A DNA stretch of 64,000 bases, from assembly GCA_036741355.1 (NCBI GenBank), contig DAINSK010000008.1, positions 1 to 64,000 on the forward strand, in the 5' to 3' direction. Below, in pieces: positions 42,150 to 50,131 of the stretch. The position numbers and the translations under genes were made by a program. Every line of letters begins with the position of its first letter. Within the stretch, counting starts at the first letter, position 1. Origin of the DNA: JBBRGK01 sp036741355. Lineage in GTDB: Bacteria > Chloroflexota > Dehalococcoidia > CAUJGQ01. A model generated the notes under the pieces. The model was not told the DNA's origin. It was given only the letters and a program-made list of their open reading frames with translations, and did no database searches.

Positions 42150-44437
42150 TACGCGTTACCCGAGACGGCGACCTTTTCCAACGGCGCAAAGCTCAGCAAC
42201 AGTTTCTTGATTCCCAGCTCTCCCTTGAACGCGACCGTCACTTCGACGTCTCCGTCTCGCGGCGTCGCCGTAATCACGATACCCTGACCGAACTGCGCGT
42301 GACGAACGACGTCACCCTTTTCGTATGCGCACACTGCATCGTCGGTTTCCGGCTCCGGCGGACGGGTGGCGAACGAGACGATCCGCTCGCGTACGCGCCG
42401 CGGTCCGGAATATTGTGCTTCTGCGCGGCTGCGCGTCGTCGTAAGCGACACAGGGATATCGCGCAAGTAGCGCGACGGGTCGTTGTACGTCGCCGAACCC
42501 CAACTTGCCCGGCGAAAGGCGAAGGACAGGTGCAGACGCTCACGGGCACGGGTGATACCGACGTAGCACAGCCGCCGCTCTTCCTCCATCTGCTCGGGGT
42601 CGTCGGCAGAACGAGAATGGGGCAACAACCCCTCCTCCATGCCGGTGATGAACACGACCGGGAATTCGAGACCCTTGGCCGCGTGCAGGGTTATTAACGT
42701 CACCGCGTCCTGCCGTTGATCAAGTTCGTCGACGTCCGAGACGAGCGCGACATCTTCGAGAAAAGCGGCCAGCGCCGATAGCGGCACGATGTCCTCGGAT
42801 GGCGCCGCGTCCGGCCCGCGCTCATTGCCGATCTCTTCGACGGCCTTGTCATACTGCATTGCCAGTCCACCGAGCTCTTCGACGTTCCGCCAGCGCTCTT
42901 CACCGTCATCGAAGCTGTCGATAAGAAAGCGCTGGTAGTCGATCCGTTCCAGCACCTCTTTCAACAGGACTCCAACAGGCTCCCGTTCGGCCAGTTCGAT
43001 GAACTCGTTGAGCATGCGCACAAAGTTCACCAGCAGCCGCGCGGCACGGGTGTTGAATGGCGGCGGCGTCCCTGTCGGTGCATCGCTTAAACCCTGGTCG
43101 CGGTCGTGCAACACCTGCAATGCGTAGTATGGCGGCACGCCGAGCTCCTTCGCCCATGCCGCCAGGTCGCTTAACGTTGAAGCACCGATACCGCGAGATG
43201 GTGTGTTGATGGCCCGCGCCAGGCTGATACCGTCACGGGGATTGTTGATCAGGCGCAGGTAGGCGAGGACATCCTTCACCTCGCGTCGCTCGTAGAATCG
43301 TGTGCCCCCGATCAGCCGGTAACGAGTACCGGACCGTACCAGCGCCTCTTCCAGCACACGGGACTGGGCGTTCGTGCGGTACATGACGGCGAAGTCTCTT
43401 GGCCGCCGGCCGGAACGCAACCCCGCGGCGATCTCACGCACCACGTACGCTGCTTCGCCGTCGTCGTCCATCGCTTCAAAGATGGTTACGGGCAGCCCCT
43501 TCTCGTTCTCGGTCCACAGCCCTTTTTCGCGCCGCGTGCCCGATGCAGCGATGACGCCTTGTGCCGCGTCGAGGATGTTTTGCGTCGAGCGATAGTTTTG
43601 CTCGAGCAGGACGGTTCTGGCGCCGGGAAAGTCGTGTTCGAAATTGAGGATGTTGCGGATATCGGCTGCCCGCCAACGATAGATCGACTGGTCTGGGTCG
43701 CCCACGACGCAGATGTTCCCGTGACCTTGCGCAAGTTGGCGCATCAACGCGTACTGGACGATGTTCGTATCCTGAAACTCGTCCACGAGTACGTACAAGA
43801 AACGGTCCTGGTACTTCTTCAGCACCTCCGGCGCCACGACGAACAGGTCGAGGGTTCTTGTGAGCAGGTCGTCGAAGTCGACAGCGTTGTGCTGTTCCAA
43901 CGCAGCCTGGTACCCACGGTACGACCGGGCGACGATCTCCTCAAAATAGGAGCTGACCGCGCGTGAATACTCTTCAGGGCCGCAAAGCTCGTTTTTCGCT
44001 TTTGAAATCGCGCTCAGCACCGCGCGCGGGTTCGTTTGCTTCGGGTCGACGCCGAGCTCCGCGCAAACCCGCTTGACGATGTTGAGCTGGTCGCCGTCGT
44101 CAAAGATCGCGAAGTTGCGGTTGAGGCCAATGGCCGCGCCTTCCACTCGCAAGATGCGCGCACAGACCGAATGGAACGTTCCCAGGGTTACGTCGCGGGC
44201 GGTCGCGCCGAGAAGCGCCTCAACGCGCTCGCGCATCTCGCGGGCCGCCTTGTTCGTGAAGGTGACCGCCAGAATGCGCCACGGTCGCACGTCGCGATCG
44301 GCGACCAGGTACGCGATGCGGTGGCTGATGACCCGCGTCTTGCCGCTGCCCGGACCGGCGAGAATCAGCAGCGGACCCTCCACCGAGGTGACGGCCTCAC
44401 GCTGGCGGGGATTCAAACCCGCGAGGAGCGCTTCCAT
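42149..44437 (-). CDS. pcrA: ATP-dependent DNA helicase PcrA/UvrD
   Basis: About 762 residues, an SF1A 3'-5' helicase in repair and replication-conflict resolution. The Q motif is LNPRQREAV, Walker A is AGPGSGKT (27-34), motif Ia is TFTNKAAREM, motif II is LVDEFQDTN, motif III is GDPDQSIYRWRAAD, motif IV is LEQNYRS, motif V is TLHAAKGLEFPVVF and motif VI is VGITRARERL. The C-terminus has the RNAP-contact Tudor-like segment (VVRHAQFGQGIVI). The start ATG 44437 precedes the conserved N-terminus; the frame runs to 44542 without conservation. Confidence 0.96.
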   Translation of the reverse strand: MEALLAGLNPRQREAVTSVEGPLLILAGPGSGKTRVISHRIAYLVADRDVRPWRILAVTFTNKAAREMRERVEALLGATARDVTLGTFHSVCARILRVEGAAIGLNRNFAIFDDGDQLNIVKRVCAELGVDPKQTNPRAVLSAISKAKNELCGPEEYSRAVSSYFEEIVARSYRGYQAALEQHNAVDFDDLLTRTLDLFVVAPEVLKKYQDRFLYVLVDEFQDTNIVQYALMRQLAQGHGNICVVGDPDQSIYRWRAADIRNILNFEHDFPGARTVLLEQNYRSTQNILDAAQGVIAASGTRREKGLWTENEKGLPVTIFEAMDDDGEAAYVVREIAAGLRSGRRPRDFAVMYRTNAQSRVLEEALVRSGTRYRLIGGTRFYERREVKDVLAYLRLINNPRDGISLARAINTPSRGIGASTLSDLAAWAKELGVPPYYALQVLHDRDQGLSDAPTGTPPPFNTRAARLLVNFVRMLNEFIELAEREPVGVLLKEVLERIDYQRFLIDSFDDGEERWRNVEELGGLAMQYDKAVEEIGNERGPDAAPSEDIVPLSALAAFLEDVALVSDVDELDQRQDAVTLITLHAAKGLEFPVVFITGMEEGLLPHSRSADDPEQMEEERRLCYVGITRARERLHLSFAFRRASWGSATYNDPSRYLRDIPVSLTTTRSRAEAQYSGPRRVRERIVSFATRPPEPETDDAVCAYEKGDVVRHAQFGQGIVITATPRDGDVEVTVAFKGELGIKKLLLSFAPLEKVAVSGNA

Positions 44438-44569
44438 ACAGAATTTCACCCGGTCACGAGGCGCATATAGACGTACAAAAGGCCGCGAACCGGCCGCCTG
44501 CATACGAGCCGATATCGGGCCACTACTGTAATATGGTAACACGTCGGGATGGCCTGGACCGCGTTCGCG

Positions 44570-44598
44570 TTTCGTCTATCGCGACCGTACGATATAAT
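44570..44598 (+). promoter_or_regulatory. Candidate sigma-70 promoter for the zinc-ribbon membrane protein
   Basis: A perfect TATAAT at 44593-44598. The -35 (TTTCGT at 44570-44575, 17-base spacing) is poor. It lies about 65 bases before the start at 44662, in the divergent space with pcrA. Confidence 0.45.
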
Positions 44599-44661
44599 CC
44601 GGCGCAGGTTACAGCGCCCACGCGGGTCGATTACCGCGGCCACCCCGGAGCGAGGAACTGC

Positions 44662-45255
44662 ATGGTCTCCTGGACACAGCCCGGCGCGGGAACGCTCGCC
44701 GTTTCATGGCCGGGTGGTAGCTGGCAGGACACGGCAAAACTCGCCGGAGCGCTGGTCGCGACCTACATCGTCGTTCTGTGGGTTGCGGCGCTGATCTGGG
44801 TATACCGCGATATCCGTGACCGGTCGCGTGACCCGTTCTACCACGCTGTCGCCGTCTTCGTCGTGCTGGTCTTCAACCTTCCCGGCCTGTGGCTGTACTT
44901 GATCCTGCGCCCTAAGGTGACGCTCGCCGAAGCCTACGAGCGCACGCTCGAAGAAGAGGCGCTGCTGCAGGAGTTGGAAGACCAGAAAGGGTGTCCCACC
45001 TGCCACCGGCGGGTGCTGGATGAGTACATCGTCTGCCCAACCTGCACGACCCAACTGAAAGAGCCGTGTCCGCAGTGCGCCAAGCCGCTGAGCTACTCGT
45101 GGGCCGCATGCCCCTTTTGCGCGACGCCGCGCCGGCAGCGCAGCCGCACCGGCGGCGACGAAGAGGCAACCGTGCCACTTCCCCGCATTCCGGCGACGAC
45201 TTCGCAGACCACCCAGCCCCTGCGCGCCGGCCCCGTCGTGCCGAGACCGGAGTAA
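44662..45255 (+). CDS. Membrane protein with PLDc_N-like helices and double zinc ribbons
   Basis: About 197 residues. Two membrane helices (LVATYIVVLWVAALIWVYRDI and FYHAVAVFVVLVFNLPGLWLYLILRP) resemble the PLDc_N hairpin. A cytosolic part follows with four CxxC knuckles: CPTC, CPTC, CPQC and CPFC, that is, two double zinc ribbons. The tail is Thr/Pro-rich. GAGGAAC precedes the ATG. No catalytic residues are seen. Similar proteins are frequent in Chloroflexota and Actinobacteria; function unknown. Confidence 0.82.
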   Translation: MVSWTQPGAGTLAVSWPGGSWQDTAKLAGALVATYIVVLWVAALIWVYRDIRDRSRDPFYHAVAVFVVLVFNLPGLWLYLILRPKVTLAEAYERTLEEEALLQELEDQKGCPTCHRRVLDEYIVCPTCTTQLKEPCPQCAKPLSYSWAACPFCATPRRQRSRTGGDEEATVPLPRIPATTSQTTQPLRAGPVVPRPE

Positions 45256-45280
45256 GCGCCTTCGCGCCGACCTAACCCCC

Positions 45281-45307
45281 GGCCCCTTCCCTAAAGGAGG
45301 GAAGGGG
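45281..45307. repeat. Dispersed palindrome family, copy after the zinc-ribbon gene
   Basis: CCCCTTCCCT at 45283-45292 pairs with AGGGAAGGGG at 45298-45307 (10 bp, five-base loop), preceded by CCTAACCCCC. A diverged member. Confidence 0.6.
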
Positions 45308-45350
45308 AGCTTATAGTCGGTAGTTGGTGAAGCATTTCGGAGCAGAACCA

Positions 45351-45893
45351 ATGCCACGCCTTGAACCTCCGACCCGCGAGGCGCTCTTGCCTGTAGACCA
45401 GGCAATTTGGGACGAGATCGTCGGCTCACGCGGCCGGGTAATCGGGCCCTATCTGCCGCTGATGAAGATGCCAGCGCTGGCGCAACGGGTGGCGGCGCTC
45501 GGCGAACAGTTGCGCTTCCATTCATTGCTGCCCGCCGCCGACCGCGAATTGGCGATCCTGGCGACCGGCCGGGAGGTCGGCGCGAAGTTTGAGTGGGCCG
45601 CGCACGAACCAATCGCCCGTCGCGAGGGAACGCGATCGGAAGCAATCGAAGCCGTTCGGAGCCAGGGTCCGCTCGATGCCCTGAGCGGCCGCGAACGATT
45701 GATCATCACCGTCGTCCGCTCGCTCTACCGAGATCACACCCTCTCCGATACGCTGCATGCCCAGGCGATTAAAGACCTCGGCGAGCAGACGCTTGTAGAG
45801 CTGGTAACGCTCACCGGGTTCTACGGCCTGATCGGTTTTGTACTCAACGCGTTCGAGATACCGCTTCCTGAAGGGGCACAGCAGCCGTTCTGA
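45351..45893 (+). CDS. Carboxymuconolactone decarboxylase (CMD) family protein
   Basis: A 180-residue all-helical protein of the AhpD-like superfamily. The middle segment PAADRELAILATGREVGAKFEWAAHEPIARREG carries the usual E..H pair, without the CxxC of peroxidase-type members. So the decarboxylase-like group fits better than alkylhydroperoxidase. ATG 45351 has GGAG eight bases upstream; a GTG at 45324 is in frame. Substrate unknown. Confidence 0.85.
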   Translation: MPRLEPPTREALLPVDQAIWDEIVGSRGRVIGPYLPLMKMPALAQRVAALGEQLRFHSLLPAADRELAILATGREVGAKFEWAAHEPIARREGTRSEAIEAVRSQGPLDALSGRERLIITVVRSLYRDHTLSDTLHAQAIKDLGEQTLVELVTLTGFYGLIGFVLNAFEIPLPEGAQQPF

Positions 45894-45958
45894 CTATTTT
45901 CTTGAATCCGGGAATGACGGCTTCCGAAGAGACAATCCTAAGAACCTTGGAGTAAAAG

Positions 45959-46516
45959 ATGCTTCTGCGGATCCCCGCCGCCCTTGCGATCCTCGTCGTC
46001 GTCCTCGTTTTCAGCGGACCTCCTGCGCTGAACGCTCAGCCCGCACCAGCCAGGAGCCCGGCAGCAAGAGCGCTGAGCCAGTACATTGCGCCGAACTATC
46101 CGCCGAGCCTGTACGACGAGGTAACCAACACAGATTATGTCGAAGCTCGGCCGGAACTCGCGGACGCCGTGGCTGCCTTCGGGCGAATTACCGGCGTCGA
46201 GACGGATCACCTGAACCTGGGCGACGGCCATTCCAACGGCGTGCTCACGATCGACCTTTTCGATTCTCCCGCGGATGCCTGGGCTTTCGGACAAGCGTTT
46301 GTCGCGGCTGAAGACCCCGGCGAAGACCTGGCCGACCTTAGTCTGGGGGACGCTAGTCTCGGCAGCGATACGTTTATTGTTTTTCAACGGGGACGCGTCT
46401 TCGTCACGCTCGTTACGATCTCGGAGTACCAGGCGGGCAGTATCTACACGACAGACCTGTTGAACATCGCGGGCCTCGTGGACGCCCGCATCGTCGCAGC
46501 GCCACCAGGGGATTAG
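45959..46516 (+). CDS. Secreted hypothetical protein
   Basis: A 185-residue protein with a clear signal peptide (LLRIPAALAILVVVLVFSGPPALNAQ, cleavage near residue 27). The mature part is acidic, mixed alpha/beta, with LADAVAAFGRITGVETDHLNLGDG and two similar hydrophobic strands. I recognise no family. CTTGGAGTAAAAG upstream supplies a GGAG. Confidence 0.65.
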   Translation: MLLRIPAALAILVVVLVFSGPPALNAQPAPARSPAARALSQYIAPNYPPSLYDEVTNTDYVEARPELADAVAAFGRITGVETDHLNLGDGHSNGVLTIDLFDSPADAWAFGQAFVAAEDPGEDLADLSLGDASLGSDTFIVFQRGRVFVTLVTISEYQAGSIYTTDLLNIAGLVDARIVAAPPGD

Positions 46517-46607
46517 ACCAGTTTGCTGTGCGTGGTTCGGGTTGGCAACGTGCGCGGACGTCCGACGCAGTGGTATTAGATCTGAGCTTAACCTGCCCGA
46601 ACCGGAG

Positions 46608-47558
46608 CTACTTCAGCGCCGCGTCCACCACGGACCAGTCGACCCGGTCCTTGAGCAGTTCGGTTATACGCTCGAGCTTGCGCTCGCTGCCGAAGCGCGA
46701 CTGCTGGAAGATGCCGGCCAGGCTATCAACGGTTGCACGCGTATCGGAAGGGGTGAGCATCACCGCCACCTCCTCGCTGGAGGCGCGGTCGAGCGTGTAG
46801 GGACTCGGCGAAATACCGCCGGTGAGGATCAGGCAGTCGGTATCGGTCGCGAGCGCCGCGAGCTGCAGATCGGTCTTGTCGCTGCGGGTGATCACTGCTT
46901 TGTGACCCCGCCGGGAGAAGTATGCATTACTGGAGTCGGTGGTGATCGGGCCGATCATCAGCTCTTCGATGACCTGGTCCTCGGCCTCGTCGCCGAGCAA
47001 CATCTCGGCCTTCAACGTGTCGGCAAGCTCGCCAATCGTGGGTGAATAGAGCACCCGGTCTTCCGGGATCGCGACGATCAACGGTAGAGCAGCCTCGTCC
47101 ATCGCCGACTCCGCCGCCAGCATGAACCCCTGCGGCACCGCCGTGATGACCAGACCGAGAAAGCGCGGGCCAAGGTCGAGCGCCATGTTTTGCAGTTGAA
47201 GCGTGGCGTCCTCATTCGGCACGCCACGGTGCACGACGATAACGGCGGCATCCAGCGTTGATGCCGGAGCATTCGCGCCGGCGCCTGCGGGTGCCTCTAT
47301 GACGGCAAAGCCGTCTTCGGCAAGCTGCGCGACGGAGGCCTCGGCGCCGTCCAGCGGTAGAGGGAGTCCACCGCGGCCGCGGGCGCCGGGCAGCGTCGCG
47401 AAATAGCCGGCGTCGGCAGTCGCCGCCGAGTCGCCGGTGCCCCCAAGGCGAACCCCGACGACGCGGCGCCCTTCAAAAGCCAGCCGCTGAACCAGCGCGG
47501 CCGCGATAGCGGTTCGCCCCGAGCGCGGCTGCAATGAGGCGATGAGCAAGGCCCGCAT
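46608..47558 (-). CDS. P-loop (AAA_26/BioD-like) plus DRTGG domain protein
   Basis: A 316-residue protein related to the N-terminal part of long phosphotransacetylases. It begins RALLIASLQPRSGRTAIAAALVQRL, a dethiobiotin-synthetase-like nucleotide-binding loop. The rest of the P-loop domain continues with FLGLVITAVP. A DRTGG domain follows from about residue 180 (EDRVLYSPTIGELADTLKAEML ... NAYFSRRGHKAVITRSDKTDLQLAAL ... CLILTGG). No phosphotransacetylase catalytic domain follows. A regulatory or sensory role is inferred. ATG 47558 starts at the conserved strand. Confidence 0.82.
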   Translation of the reverse strand: MRALLIASLQPRSGRTAIAAALVQRLAFEGRRVVGVRLGGTGDSAATADAGYFATLPGARGRGGLPLPLDGAEASVAQLAEDGFAVIEAPAGAGANAPASTLDAAVIVVHRGVPNEDATLQLQNMALDLGPRFLGLVITAVPQGFMLAAESAMDEAALPLIVAIPEDRVLYSPTIGELADTLKAEMLLGDEAEDQVIEELMIGPITTDSSNAYFSRRGHKAVITRSDKTDLQLAALATDTDCLILTGGISPSPYTLDRASSEEVAVMLTPSDTRATVDSLAGIFQQSRFGSERKLERITELLKDRVDWSVVDAALK

Positions 47559-47826
47559 CGCGTGTGACTCCAGCGGCAATCTGCACGGCGCTCCGCGCCG
47601 CTGCCCGAAGTATACCAACGCCCCGAATACAGGCTAGCAGCGGGGACGGTCATCATATTACGGGTCCGCCATACTCAAACACCGGATCGCCACCTCGGCC
47701 AACCAGCACCACGACTGCCGACTTCCGACTGCCCACCCCGCTTGCAGTTGCCCGGCGGCTTTCCGATAATAACCGGGCAGCCGGTCGCACCTCGACCGCC
47801 CCGCAACGGCGCAACGCCCACCACAC

Positions 47827-47903
47827 GCCAAGGTAGCTCAGTCGGTAGAGCATGCGACTGAAAATCGCAGTGTCGGCAGTTCGATTCTGCCCCTTGGCAC
47901 CAG
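47827..47903 (+). tRNA. tRNA-Phe (anticodon GAA)
   Basis: Acceptor GCCAAGG pairs with CCTTGGC at 47893-47899, followed by A and an encoded CCA (47901-47903). The anticodon loop CTGAAAA gives GAA, and the T-loop is GTTCGATTC. It is followed directly by the accessory region and may be its integration landmark. Confidence 0.96.
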
Positions 47904-48072
47904 GGATCATGCGTGGAATCCGGCCGTTTGGCCAGAAGGGGTAATCTCGGGAGCCGAAGCGTAGGAGTGTCTGAGTTGCGGACTTCGTGTACCAGGCACC
48001 GGCCTCGCGCGGCGACGTTACAGCTGCCGGCAGAGAAGCCGATCACCGCGCGGCTCGGGGGGCCGCCCCGGC

Positions 48073-48164
48073 CCTTACGCGCCCGACATCGACGACGGCG
48101 TGAAGTCCGTCCCTTCCAGGAGTCGGGTCTGCTGGCGATGAAGCAGGTGGTCAAGAAGTGGTGA
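48073..48164 (+). pseudogene. Possible C-terminal remnant of a PglX-like defence DNA methyltransferase, frameshifted
   Basis: One frame reads PYAPDIDDGVKS and the adjacent frame continues PFQESGLLAMKQVVKKW to a stop at 48164. Joined by a one-base shift near 48110, they resemble the Y.PD.DDGV.(N).P....GLL..K..KW segment near the end of large type IIG/BREX PglX or DISARM methyltransferases. This recognition is from memory of the motif, over only about 30 residues. The support is its position ahead of PglZ-like and BrxL-like fragments in the usual operon order. Confidence 0.35.
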
Positions 48165-48191
48165 GGGAGGCGCGGCCCTCACCCCTCTTAT

Positions 48192-48217
48192 CCCCTCTCC
48201 CAATACTGGGCGAGGGG
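48192..48217. repeat. Dispersed palindrome family copy
   Basis: CCCCTC-T-CCCA at 48192 onward faces TGGG-C-GAGGGG ending 48217 (one mismatch), with CCTCACCCCT just upstream. Confidence 0.65.
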
Positions 48218-48330
48218 ACGATCCAGCACGGGGACGACGCACCCCGTGGAACGGCTCGAACGGCTGTCGAGCGCCTAACCGCGGCTGTCCGGAATGCCAA
48301 TAGCGCCCGGAGTCGGCAACCAGAGACCGC

Positions 48331-48358
48331 CTCCCTCGCCCAGGATTGGGAGAGGGAG
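48331..48358. repeat. Dispersed palindrome family copy, inverted relative to the previous one
   Basis: CTCCCTC-G-CCCA at 48331-48342 faces TGGG-A-GAGGGAG at 48347-48358. GCGTGAGGG follows at 48366-48374, so the CTCACCC-type end lies to the right. With the copy at 48192 it brackets about 165 bases. Confidence 0.65.
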
Positions 48359-48435
48359 GACGGGAGCGTGAGGGCCGTACGGTGCTACCGTAAAGTAGAT
48401 GAGAACGGGTGGGTAAAGGAACTAGGGGACGCGGC

Positions 48436-48783
48436 GTGGTATCGAGCGGGGTAAAAGTAGTCGTAGAGCCGTCGGAGGGGCCGCTGGCGGAAGCGGTGCG
48501 CCGGCTGGTCGATCTGTTCCGGCCGGAGCGGATCTACCTGTTCGGCTCGCAGGCGCGCGGCGACGCGACCGAAGACAGCGACTACGATCTGATGGTCGTC
48601 GTACCCTCTGATGACGAGCCACGCTACCGCCGGGCCCAACGCGCGTACGGCGTTCTCTACGAAGTCGATCTGCCGGTCGACGTCCTGGTGCTCACGCACG
48701 ACGAATTCGAACGACAAGCGCCGGTCGTCGCCTCACTCCCCGCAACGGTGCTGCGGGAGGGGCGGCTACTGTATGCGGACTGA
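48436..48783 (+). CDS. MNT-type nucleotidyltransferase (antitoxin-like, HEPN partner)
   Basis: About 115 residues. The minimal nucleotidyltransferase motif is intact: LFGSQARGDATEDSDYDLMVVV (GS-x10-DxD), with a third acidic residue in VDLPVDVLVL. Such proteins pair with HEPN RNases; MntA adds AMP to HepT and neutralises it. GTG 48436 follows AGGGGAC, and an in-frame GTG at 48409 also exists. Its end overlaps the start of a HEPN remnant (TATGCGGACTGA), the classic MNT-HEPN arrangement. Because the HEPN partner is truncated, the pair is probably inactive. Confidence 0.85.
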   Translation: MVSSGVKVVVEPSEGPLAEAVRRLVDLFRPERIYLFGSQARGDATEDSDYDLMVVVPSDDEPRYRRAQRAYGVLYEVDLPVDVLVLTHDEFERQAPVVASLPATVLREGRLLYAD

Positions 48784-48916
48784 GTACGCGGGCGAGTTTC
48801 GCTATCCCGGAGACGAGGACGTTCCTTCGATTGAGTCGACGAATGATGCGCTGGCTTTTGCCCGTCAGATCGTCCAGTTCGTCACTCTGCGCCTGCCGCC
48901 CGAGGCATCGGCGTGA
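48773..48916 (+). pseudogene. C-terminal half of a HEPN-domain protein
   Basis: Forty-seven residues, MRTEYAGEFRYPGDEDV then ALAFARQIVQFVTLRLPPEA. This is the last third of PF05168-type HEPN proteins (TxYAVEFRYPG...A...A..V..FV...L). The N-terminal helices and the Rx4-6H RNase motif are missing. The original start codon overlap with the MNT gene is kept, so an internal in-frame deletion is likely. Its stop overlaps the next start (GTGA). Confidence 0.75.
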
Positions 48917-49134
48917 ACCTGGCCGAGCTGCTGGCGGAGGATCTTGTCGTCTGGATGAACGCGGTTCCGGACGGCGTGCCAAGGCGCGTGCTGCTCTGGC
49001 TGGACCCTGAGTCCACGTTTATACGAATGTTCGCGCCGGTGAGCCGGGCCCTCGCCGTACAACACGTTCGCCTGCTGCGACTGGAGCCGCCGGGGGGACA
49101 GCTCACCAATACGACTTTACCGTGCAGGCGGTGA
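48913..49134 (+). pseudogene. N-terminal fragment of a PglZ-like (BREX phosphatase-family) protein
   Basis: Seventy-three residues beginning with a GTG that overlaps the HEPN stop. The segment VPRRVLLWLDPESTFIRMFAPV matches the start of PglZ proteins, which open with a helix and then a (V/L)WLDPE-type strand ahead of the alkaline-phosphatase-like core. Around residue 58 the sequence loses PglZ character and runs out of frame into BrxL-like sequence. The remaining roughly 750 residues of a normal PglZ are absent. The assignment rests on one motif plus context. Confidence 0.55.
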
Positions 49135-49451
49135 ACCAGAACCCGGCGAAGGAAGGCGCCGAAACGGCGCTTGCCTTCTTCATCTCGATGGTCTCAGCGC
49201 TGCTCGACCGTCGGCCCGACCCGACCACGGTGGTGGTCGGCGAGATGACCGTGCGCGGGTTGCTGCAGAAGGTCAGCAGCCTGCCCGAGCGCTTGCAATT
49301 AGCGTTGGAGGCCGGTGCAAAGCGAATCCTCATACCCAGTGAGAACAAACGCGACATCGCCGACGTACCCGACGAAGTACTCAACAAGCTGCAGCCCGTC
49401 TTCTACACCGACCCGATGCACGCCGCCATCCGCGCGATGCGGCTCGAGTGA
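49098..49451 (+). pseudogene. brxL: C-terminal fragment of BrxL-type (Lon-like) BREX protein
   Basis: The frame from about 49098 reads QYDFTVQAVNQNPAKEGAETALAFF, VVVGEMTVRGLLQKVSSLPERLQLALEAGAKRILIP, SENKRDIADVPDEVLNK and FYTDPMHAAIRAM. This is the Lon-like C-terminal domain and end of BrxL; compare GEITLRG..LP..GLKEK.L.A..AG...V.IP.EN..D in Lon. A GTG at 49122 could start an open frame of 109 residues, but the AAA+ core (about 550 residues) is gone. Where Lon has the Ser-Lys dyad, Glu and Pro stand. I cannot tell whether that is normal for this BrxL subgroup. It overlaps the PglZ fragment end. Confidence 0.75.
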
Positions 49452-49628
49452 CCGAGTCCAGCACCCGGTTACCAGTTGCCGTGTCACGGAGAATGGGGTT
49501 ACCAGGATAGACACAGCGAACGATAGTACGTCCAAACCGCTTGACAAATGATCTGAATCTCTGAAAATCGGATATGCAACTTTACATGTCGCGCGGTCTC
49601 CCACGGACCTCGAGCAAGGTAGCGGGAT

Positions 49629-49982
49629 ATGAGCACTAGACCAGGTGAGCCTCCAAGCTTTATCACCACACGCATGGGCAAGCGAGGCACGCTCGTCATC
49701 CCTGCCGGCTTGCGCCAACAGATTGGGCTTGAAGCGGGCACTCCTGTTGTCGCCGAGGCACGAGACGGCGGCGTCTTCATTCGCCCCCTGGTCGGACGCG
49801 CCATCTCGTCCAAGCGGCGCCGCGCCGTCCTCGATGCGGCCAATCGTGCGTATGCGGCCCTGCGCGACAATCACAGCGCATGGGCGGCGGAGCAGACTGA
49901 GCGTACTGTATGGGATAGTTTTGCCTCGGAGACGCTGCCGCAGGACGTGTGGTCTGTGGATGACTCCCTCCCAGAGAAATAA
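49629..49982 (+). CDS. AbrB/SpoVT-type DNA-binding protein (antitoxin-like)
   Basis: A 117-residue protein. Residues 14-50 (TTRMGKRGTLVIPAGLRQQIGLEAGTPVVAEARDGGVFIRP) are the swapped-hairpin AbrB domain found in VapB/MazE-type antitoxins. The C-terminal 60 residues are helical and acidic, suited to bind a toxin, but no toxin gene follows. It is probably an orphan antitoxin or regulator within the accessory region. Confidence 0.8.
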   Translation: MSTRPGEPPSFITTRMGKRGTLVIPAGLRQQIGLEAGTPVVAEARDGGVFIRPLVGRAISSKRRRAVLDAANRAYAALRDNHSAWAAEQTERTVWDSFASETLPQDVWSVDDSLPEK

Positions 49983-50131
49983 CGCCGCGCCACAACTTTT
50001 CCCAACGCGCCCGTCGCTCCAGGAATGAAGTTGTTGCTGGCGAAGGAACCATCGCGCTCCGGTGCGTGCGCGCGGTATCCTCGTTCGTGATGCCACACCC
50101 ACGGCGCGTTTCCGGTAAGGATGGCGAGGCA

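Larger units (their letters stand above)
47904..48435. other. Decayed intergenic stretch after tRNA-Phe
   Basis: About 530 bases with no intact gene. It holds a frameshifted fragment resembling a defence methyltransferase tail (48073-48164) and two copies of the dispersed palindrome (48192-48217 and 48331-48358). The rest shows no recognisable coding sequence. Confidence 0.6.

Noticed and set aside
47913..48164. An intact 83-residue gene after tRNA-Phe
   Set aside because: Only the last 20 or so residues look protein-like, and they fit better as a frameshifted remnant; the rest is Arg/Pro-rich shadow.
48158..48454. A 98-residue gene
   Set aside because: Its frame runs through two palindromic repeats (SPLLSPLPILGEG), a common false-gene pattern.
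48060..49451. A functional minimal BREX or new defence system
   Set aside because: The AAA+ core of BrxL, the phosphatase core of PglZ and most of PglX are missing, so a working BREX is not plausible here.
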